Assembly (NCBI GenBank): GCA_010909165.1
Contig: MU008168.1
Span: forward strand, 186,001 to 250,000
DNA length: 64,000 nucleotides
Direction of reading: 5' to 3'
From: Anthoceros angustus
Taxonomy: Eukaryota > Streptophyta > Anthocerotopsida > Anthocerotales > Anthocerotaceae
Below are positions 57,176 to 64,000 of the stretch, piece after piece. Both the position numbers and the translations under genes were made by a program. The notes under the pieces are model-generated. The model saw only the letters and a list, made by a program, of their open reading frames with translations, made no database searches and was not told the origin of the DNA. Numbering within the stretch: position 1 is the stretch's first letter; every line of letters begins with the position of its first letter.

Positions 57176-59660
57176 GCAGCGGACATCGGCGTGATTGTGC
57201 GTGAAGGACTAGCTATGGGTTGGCAACAACTGAGATGTTATCGTAAGTGTCTACCTTTGTCCGCAAAAATTGCTGCCTTTTCACCTTCTAGCATTCAAAG
57301 GGAGAAGGGCTCACTCCTTCCTGCACAAATTGTCTGGATGTTCTTAACCCGCGCCCGTTCGTAACAGTTGATTCCATATGTCTTCACCCTTGATGAGGTA
57401 GGCCACATCCGGCATGAGAACCTCGTCCAAGCTGCTGATGATCAATGCTCGTGGAGCACTGTTTGCATTGGCCCACTTTTCTTTCTCCTCCTATGTGGCA
57501 GATGTGGTTGTTTCCTGGTACTGCCCACACATGATATCCCAGACATAGCAGAGCATGAAGGCTCCGTCCTCGACCGCTGTTGTTGAAGGTTCTAGGAATT
57601 TAAGTTTTTGGACAAGGTACACAAGTTCACTTGGGAATGTGGACAGTGCGGTCCTGCAAATTACGCTCATCCATCGCCTTGACTTTGGTTTGTCATTGCT
57701 TTAGAGAGAAGGAAACTGTCAGATGTTCTTCATGTGTCTTGAATGTGCATATTGATTTGCTCAATGATTACCTCTGTTATTGTCAGCTGCTTCTGTTGTT
57801 AAAGCAGGAGGAAGCCCACAAAGTTCTTTTATTCTCATAGATGGTGACAACTGCTTGACATCTTAGAAGGCTTGTTGAACTTTTTGGACATCCCATACTG
57901 TTTAGAACATGGCGTGCGCAATGCAGCACTGTTTGGGCTAATCATGTCCTCTTTGGATTTATGTGTTGTAGAGTGGAGGATGTTTGGGTGGATGTAGGCA
58001 ATGTGGTGGCCCATCTTGTGGTGAAGTGGGAGGAGCCATCGTGGCAGTGTGGGAGTTGGAGGTGTGCCAGAGGTGGAGGTGTGACGGAGTCTGAGGTGTG
58101 CTGGAGTCTAAGTTGTTGGCGTCATGGTTGTGCTGGTGGTGGATGAGGCCGGAAAACCAGCTGCTCATGTAACAGTGTTTCTCAGCATAGGGGTTTGTCT
58201 CCAAACCCCATTTTGGCCCCAACCATCCAGAAATGCACATGTCTCATTTCATCGTTTTCTGATTTGCGAACCCAGCCCATGCATCCGAGCCCAAGGAAGA
58301 CCTAATGTGCCCACCGTCCGCACAAATGACGGACACACCTTTGTACCAAGTGGCCGGATGATCGACTTATGCTCCAAAGAGTCGGAGTGCACCAACGTCC
58401 GGCGACTTATACTCCAAAGAGGTGCAATACACCGGGTTTGGAGAGGGTTGCGTCAATACTTGTGTAGGCAAGCACTTTCGTTCAAGTTGCTTGTGCACAC
58501 TTGCCACCGCACCAACACTCACATCAATTCTCTTTTCAAACCCCGTGATTGAGCAATCCTGCACGCAGGCATGCCCCGACCGGCCCTCCGTGAGATAAGC
58601 CGCACTTAGATCTCAGATTGGCCCAGCTAGAATTGGACAAGGTAAAGGATGGTGAGGCCTCCTCAACCGCTCTTGATCAAACTCTTCGTAGCTTACATTT
58701 CTTCTTGTCAAGTCCGCATCGCTTTCAACCTTAATCTATCCATGGGTGGCACATGGAGCAAGTCGATCTTAAATTCAAAATCTCTGGCGAAGCTTGGCTA
58801 TAGTTCGTCTCTGAACACCTAGTCCGCACCGTAGTGTGGGCGCCATGGTATAGAGGTCCTCCTTCGAGCCTCACCGAAATACTCACCATTTGGTCAAAAC
58901 CCCATCGGGCGACTAGCCCTCTTTCTTCATACTACCGGCTCTCACTAGGGCTCGCAGGGCTGTGCAGATGCTCTCTTATGCTTGTGTTCGATCGCATCCG
59001 ATGTGCTTTCATTACTCAAGGAAAAATCATCTATTCTATTTATTTTCTTGCTTCTCCGCAAAACATTGTGAAACATTGTCGCCTTCAAAAGGTTGGCCAT
59101 TAGAAACCACCATCATACATGTCGAATTTTGGAAAATGTAGCTCATCTAGAAACCAAGGCCTATGCATCTATACGTGCATCAAACTCGAATGAGCGGACA
59201 TTTGGCGCACCAATCAAAGAGATCCATGCAAGTCATCGGAAGGGCACATAGAGTAAGGCCAAAAGGTTTTACATGTTGTATACAAAGCGAATGTGGAATA
59301 TAACATCAACCAACAAATGATTTTCAAAAATAATATTCATGACTTTACGCCTAGATACCGGATGATTTACAAATTTTTCAAACCACTAAAAATCAACACT
59401 CCATCCTAGTATTGATACGCCTCTAGGTTGCTTAAGAGTGGAGTTGTTACAAAGTTTTCAAAGCGCCAAAAACAAGCAAGCCATCCTAGCACTAATCTGA
59501 CCCAAGAGTGCATAACTGGGAAGTTCTAAAAGCACCAAAGTCAAGCACCCCATCCTAGTACTGATCTGACCCGGGAGTGCTTATCCATGGAGTTCTTACA
59601 CCATTGGGTCTATCTGCACCTAACCGAAGCTGATGCTTCTTATAGAAGACAAACAATAAA
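57176..59660. other. Unassigned region
   Basis: No recognised protein. At 58170-58205 a ~37-bp segment (with CATAGGGGTTTGTCTCC) is the inverted counterpart of 60303-60342 (GGAGAATAACCCCTATGCTG). Near 59380-59580 the phrase CCATCCTAGTA / CATCCTAGCACTAATCTGACCC recurs three times about 90 bp apart. Confidence 0.4.
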
Positions 59661-60012
59661 TATACATGTGCGCCGGACGTCCGGCGCATCCACTCCACCA
59701 TTTCCATCTCGCTGGACGCCCACAAGATTGGGGTCTCAGAAAATGCGCCGGACGTCCGGCGCAGGCTTTAGCAGACTCGCGCCAATGTGCCGAACGTCCG
59801 CATTGTTCCAATTCCTTCTATGTTTTCACTCTAACAATGGAGATCCTGTGGTTGTGTACTCACAGTGCACCGACGCCCTTACTTTTAGAGTCGTAGTTTG
59901 GTCCTCTCGAGATGGCCATGATCGCTATCGGTTAATGTTCTTCACAATTGCGGACGTCCGCTGTTTTTCGCTTGAATTGCTACTTTTCGTGTTGGTTGCC
60001 GGACGTCCGTAG
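59661..60012. repeat. Cluster of GACGTC-centred palindromes
   Basis: GCGCCGGACGTCCGGCGC occurs twice (about 59671 and 59745). Related CGAACGTCCG, GCGGACGTCCGC and GCCGGACGTCCG occur near 59793, 59950 and 59999. The first two are perfect 18-bp palindromes. Confidence 0.85.
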
Positions 60013-61150
60013 CTTTGGCTTGGACTAATTTTGTTTGGTTTGCCTCTCTCACCCCGCTAGGAAGTACTATCGCTGCGAAAGAGGTGTTTAGGATTCCTAG
60101 CACCGTTAAAAATCCTTGAAATCCCTTCCTTGTGAAGGTGAAATCCATGAACCTTCTTGGCTTCAACCACATTAGCGTAAGTATTCACGAGAAAATAACA
60201 TGGTCAATGTCTTTCAAGACATGTCTAAAGAGTGGTTTTGCTAAAGATGATGCATTTTGGCCTGCTGGGTCATTTTTGGTCTTTAGGGACCCAAACCCCT
60301 TTAATGGAGAATAACCCCTATGCTGAGAGACGCTGTTATGTGGTGGATCTGGGCTGGAGATGGACCTGGCAAAGGTCTGGAGATGGACCTTCTGGTTGGA
60401 GAGAAGGAAGTGATTGATGAAGGGATGTTCGTTGTGGTTGCTAGAGAGAAGGGCGTGCAAGATGGGAGCTCGCTGTCTTCTATTACAATTGTTTGTGGTC
60501 TTCATGGATTTGACGTAATCCACATTTGCTGATTCGGTGCTGACCCTGTTTTCTGCTTTCCGTCTTGCAGGATTGCATAGCCTAATAAGATGGCTGTCTT
60601 TGAAGAGGAGCTTGAAACATGATAATCTTGGAAGGGGGTTAATATACAAACCCCCTTCCGCACAACTGAAACCCCCTTCACAAAAAAGACACCGTTCGGG
60701 AAATGCAAAATACGTCGAATCCTCCGTTTACAGCACCATGCTAAATACGAAAGGGGAAAAAAACATTGATATTTCACAATTCATAAAACAGAGATCGGGC
60801 GCGGCTGGCCGGGCGCCAGAGTATCCTTGCCGGCTATGCTTTGACACAAGTAATGAAAGAAAATGATATCATCGCTTCAAAACCCTCTTCCGTCCCTCGA
60901 ATATAGTCTTTCCTCTACAAAGATCCCTCAGCGGTGATCGAGACTCATCTGCGCTTGGGTGGCTTCAATCTAAAACAATCGCCAGTTGCGCATGCTCCAA
61001 TTCTACATCAAGCCGCTACCGCTGGCCTTCGCTTCATCATCTTCTGCGTTGTCGCCTGCCCTTGTCGCCACCACTCCTGCATCGCACATGATCTGTGGTT
61101 TGTTGTCCTTCCTCTAGCAAGTCCCCTGCTTATGCTTTCATCCTTCTTGC
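60013..61150. other. Unassigned region
   Basis: Holds the inverted partner of the 58.17-kb segment (60303-60342) and a + strand frame near 60537-60866 with YVESSVYSTMLNTKGEKNID and YPCRLCFDTSNE, not recognised. Duplicate CCCCCTTC(C/A) phrases lie near 60652 and 60672. Confidence 0.4.
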
Positions 61151-61189
61151 ACTAAGTGGAACCACCGAGCCGAACAATTTTTTCGCTAA

Positions 61190-63400
61190 TACAAACTTCT
61201 TTAGCCTGACCAGGCCGCCTCCGTGGGCCTCGAATGTGAGCTCCTCTTTCCACCGCAAAACCTCGAAACCATGTATGCGTTGTGGGATATAACCAGACAA
61301 TGGAGGTCACCTCTATTGCAATAGAATTGCCCGAAAGCAATGCCTGTTGTTGTCCCACTTCGCAACCATCCGTAATCCAATCTCCTTCTTTCGAGAATGT
61401 TTTGATGAATTTCATCATCAACCCGAGAGGTCTTTGGTAGGCACACCACCATTTTGTCTTGAGACATGTACACCGCTTCTTCACCACGATCATGTGCAAT
61501 CACGGATCGTCCATTGTTAAAAGTCCTCACAGTAATATTGGGCGTCATAGCCGCCTTGCCTTCCTTCACACACCAAGCAACATGTACTCCAGTCTCAAAT
61601 CCACCGTCATTACTCATGTTTGTTTTGTCCCAAACGAAGGACACCATTCCACCCTTGCCACATAATCCACGCATGCACTCTCTCACAAGGTGAGCTTCTT
61701 CCACTCCGTGCATGACAATGAGCCTGAATTCTTCCGCCGTCGTCTTCTCCGGAAGCTTTGGAAAATCGTGTTCATCATGCCCGCATCCAACCGACTATCC
61801 ATAGGACCAATGTCAAAGCCTCTTGGGACATCCATAACCGAAGGGTATAAGCCCATCAAGGAATCCCGCATCTCCATAATGTTTCTTTTTCCACTTGATA
61901 GTAACACTCTTTCTCGCACCGAACAGGAACAAGTGCACCTTTCAAATCCTTGTCACGATTGCACGCGCTCATCCTCAAGACTCTTCCAGTTGTTAATCTC
62001 AAATATGAAGTTCTTGAAATCCTCCGACTTTTGCAAATTCTCCACATCCTTTATTGTCAACGCCGTGGAAAGAAAAACGTTAGAGCAGGACACCACATTC
62101 CTATTGTATTCAAACAAGGTCGATGATGAAGGAGGGTGTGAAAGACGCCACCGACCGCGCCTTCACACCCTCCATCGACAAATTTGGTTTGCGGTGCCCG
62201 CACGCCGGCGCCGCCGCCGCCCGCCGTAGGTAGAGCAGACATATGGCGCCGGCGCCGTGACATGTGCAGTTCACAAGATTCAGAGGGGGGAGGCGCGCCG
62301 GCCGGCGCCTCCCCACTATCGTGCCATTCTCGACAGAGCGGGACGCCGCCACGGCCTCAATGCAAACGAAAACCAAAGCGACTCATTGTCGTGGTGACGG
62401 ATCTCACCTTCCCAAAGAAAAGCCGTTTGAAACCGAGCAATCATGTCGTCCGTTGAGTGTAGGGATATTCCTTCCTCACTTCCTCGAAGATGAGCACTCG
62501 GATGTTTAGCCATGGCCACTTGAATAACATGCGGTTTCTTTCTTGAAGTAATTTCGTCCTCCATTCCTTTGAGATCGAGGATGCACAAGACCTTCCGCCG
62601 TGACAAGAATCACGCCCACATTCACCCATCGTATACCGGAATGATTTCCGGGTTTGAGCATGTCTTTCGGCTTGAAATACACCGTTTCCACGTGTTTGGG
62701 ATCATCTGTGACTTTCCTTTTCCCTTCCCTTTCTTGCCGCGCAGTATGTGCTTCTTCCGCCCGTAACTACCGCTTCCCACTTTGAAAAGATCTTATCAAT
62801 ATTATCCCATACCTTGCCCTCGCTCATGATGCATGTATGTGTGTCATGTTGTCCACTTTGTTCTGCTTGTACACGTCATCTTCGCGGCCTTCATCATCTT
62901 CAATTAATCCAAGAACCTTATAAAGATTGAACTTCCATGACATGGTCATCTGCACTCCATCCCGACGCGCAATAAGAAGCTCATCTCGTAAATATCTTAC
63001 ATTCAATAAAAGACATTTTCTTCCGCTTGTCGACATTGTGTTATGGTCGGTTGCAAGAACTCTCATCTCGTGCACCGTAAGCCCACAGATACATGCGCTT
63101 CAACATATTGAAAACGGACTTCCGAGCAATATCGCCAAGTGCTTCATAGCAAGATATGTGGTTCCCCAAGTACACCCATAATATATTTCTTGGCCCGAAT
63201 TTCGCCATCAACTTGCTAATATCGTTGCACTCCCGGGTCAATCATGCATGGCGTAACCCTTCTTCAATCCTTCCTTGAATAACTCGGGCTAGGTAGTTTG
63301 ACCATGCCTCGTCCACCTCCCGATTTGGGCATCCGGTGTAATAAAAGATCTTTCAAATTCTCAAGCTTTACGACTGCCTCCGAACAACTTTCTTGGCATA
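61190..63400 (-). pseudogene. Decayed ParB-like domain + beta-class DNA amino-methyltransferase gene, copy B (more complete)
   Basis: Read 3' to 5' on the + strand, i.e. along the - strand: VVKLENLKDLLLH (about 63375); DEAWSNYLARVI; NDISKLMAKFGPRNILWVYL then GNH...YEALGDIARK (ParB-like GxH..A core, about 63220-63130); MRVLATDHNTMS (about 63067); SWKFNLYKVLGLIEDDEGRE (about 62945). HVIQVAMAKH and STDDMIARFQTAFLWEG follow (about 62530-62430). After a GC-rich insert comes KSEDFKNFIFEINNWKSLED (about 62030-61970), then VMDVPRGFD (61835-61810, motif IV). EEAHLVREC, GGMVSFVWDKTNMSNDGGF and AAMTPNITVRTFNNGRS follow. Then VVCLPK, LMMKFIKTFSKEGDWITDGC (to 61362) and, after a frame change near 61360, SGTTTGIAFGQF (from 61359) with LHCLVI: the D-x-x-x-GxG-T SAM-binding motif I. 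Order motif IV then motif I is that of beta-class N4-cytosine/N6-adenine enzymes. Several frameshifts and stops make it non-functional as it stands. Confidence 0.68.
62130..62320. repeat. GC-rich insert inside copy B with GGCGCCGGCGCC
   Basis: Between the IARFQ segment and the KSEDFKNF segment of copy B lie GCCGGCGCCGCCGCCGCCC (62203-62221), GGCGCCGGCGCC (62245-62256) and the perfect palindrome CGCCGGCCGGCG (62295-62306). The exact dodecamer is shared with copy A (7396-7407). The insert is about 200 bp here versus ~70 bp in copy A. Confidence 0.75.
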
Positions 63401-64000
63401 GGCGAGTCCACGATTATTGTCAATGGGTCGATTCGGATAGCATCTTCAAGTCTTTCCTCATCTCGCACATGGATGCTATGTTCTCTGGTGGGCTTCACTC
63501 ACGGTTTCCTTCCCGGATTTCTTCTTTCTCTTCCCCTGTGGAGCCTCGCTATGTGAGCGATGGTATGCCCTGCGGCCCACCATGCCTTGCTCTCCCACTC
63601 GAGTCCCTGTCCATACTCTCGGATCGGCGGACACGGAGGTGCCTCAATAGAACCGCGCCGCCCACCGCTCACCGTCTCTTCCGCAACAAGTGCAACCAGA
63701 TCGGCCGGCCGGCGCCCAACCCTTCGCAGTGCCTTGGGAACCCGAAACCGGTTGGGGTCCGTGTAACCAGTCTCAAAGACTTATCAGGAGGGGGCCGGCC
63801 GGCGCCTCACCTCCGCGATACCACTGGGTACCTCCATGGAGGAGCCGGAAAAGGAATGTCCAAGAACATCCTTCCATCCTCGCCTCCCGAAAGTCGCCAT
63901 CGTCGGAGTGGCCAAGGACGTCGGGTATACACCCATCCTCCTCATCAGATGGGCCGAGCTCACTAGCTGCACTGCGCTCGGCTTCGGTGAGCCCGTCATG
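63401..64000. other. Flank of copy B, probable degraded N-terminal coding part
   Basis: The - strand is charged (GEEKEEIREG-like near 63530) where copy A has its Ser/Lys-rich leader. Two more GGCCGGCCGGCGCC blocks occur near 63703 and 63794. No clean frame; continues past the right edge. Confidence 0.35.

Noticed and set aside
56631-57364. Long Cys/Gly/Val-rich frames over the G-rich minisatellite
   Set aside because: The 24-bp unit is a multiple of three, so frames stay open automatically; the sequence is pure repeat translation.
63298-63966. 222-residue + strand frame at the right edge
   Set aside because: It runs antisense to the N-terminal remains of methyltransferase copy B and has no domain.

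Overview
The window is nuclear DNA of a land plant. Four genes carry plant signatures: an S-adenosylmethionine decarboxylase (AdoMetDC) gene with the plant double upstream-ORF leader, an mTERF4-type organelle protein, the ESCRT-III subunit VPS20, and a DUF688-like protein. Introns are short where they can be resolved (78-162 nt in VPS20; 104 and 115 nt in the DUF688-like gene) and two genes have uninterrupted reading frames. That fits a seedless plant (bryophyte, lycophyte or fern), but the species cannot be fixed from the sequence alone. I saw no tRNA, rRNA, organellar or bacterial operon structure, and no CRISPR array.

Layout. 1-21 kb is repeat-rich: a ~125/250-bp satellite, several direct segmental duplications (units of 490, 291, 943 and 269 bp), a GC-rich minisatellite, a decayed gene on the + strand that looks like a ParB-like domain joined to a beta-class DNA amino-methyltransferase (6.1-8.1 kb), a broken DDE-type transposase (9.5-11.5 kb), and a Ty3/gypsy gag-protease relic (19.3-20.6 kb). 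22-48.7 kb is the genic core: VPS20 (22.0-23.5 kb, +), a probable NOC2-like relic (24.3-24.9 kb, -), the DUF688-like gene (26.4-30.7 kb, -), mTERF4 (35.8-37.4 kb, +), two F-box/kelch relics (38 and 40-41.5 kb, -), an unrecognised gene end (43.9-44.5 kb, -) and AdoMetDC with its leader uORFs (46.8-48.4 kb, -). 49-64 kb is again accessory: a trihelix/Myb-like gene, a retroelement scrap, a 3.6-kb near-perfect inverted repeat made of two F-box/kelch relics facing away from each other, a G-rich minisatellite, a cluster of GACGTC-centred palindromes, and a second, more complete methyltransferase copy on the - strand (61.2-63.4 kb).

The most interesting item is the dispersed ParB-like/DNA-methyltransferase family, present as two independently decayed copies in opposite orientation. 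Both keep the same unusual motif-IV sequence (DVPRGF where most enzymes have DPPY/NPPY) and both carry the dodecamer GGCGCCGGCGCC between the N-terminal half and the catalytic half. The housekeeping genes are functionally unrelated neighbours (endosomal sorting, organelle RNA metabolism, polyamine synthesis) and form no cluster or pathway.
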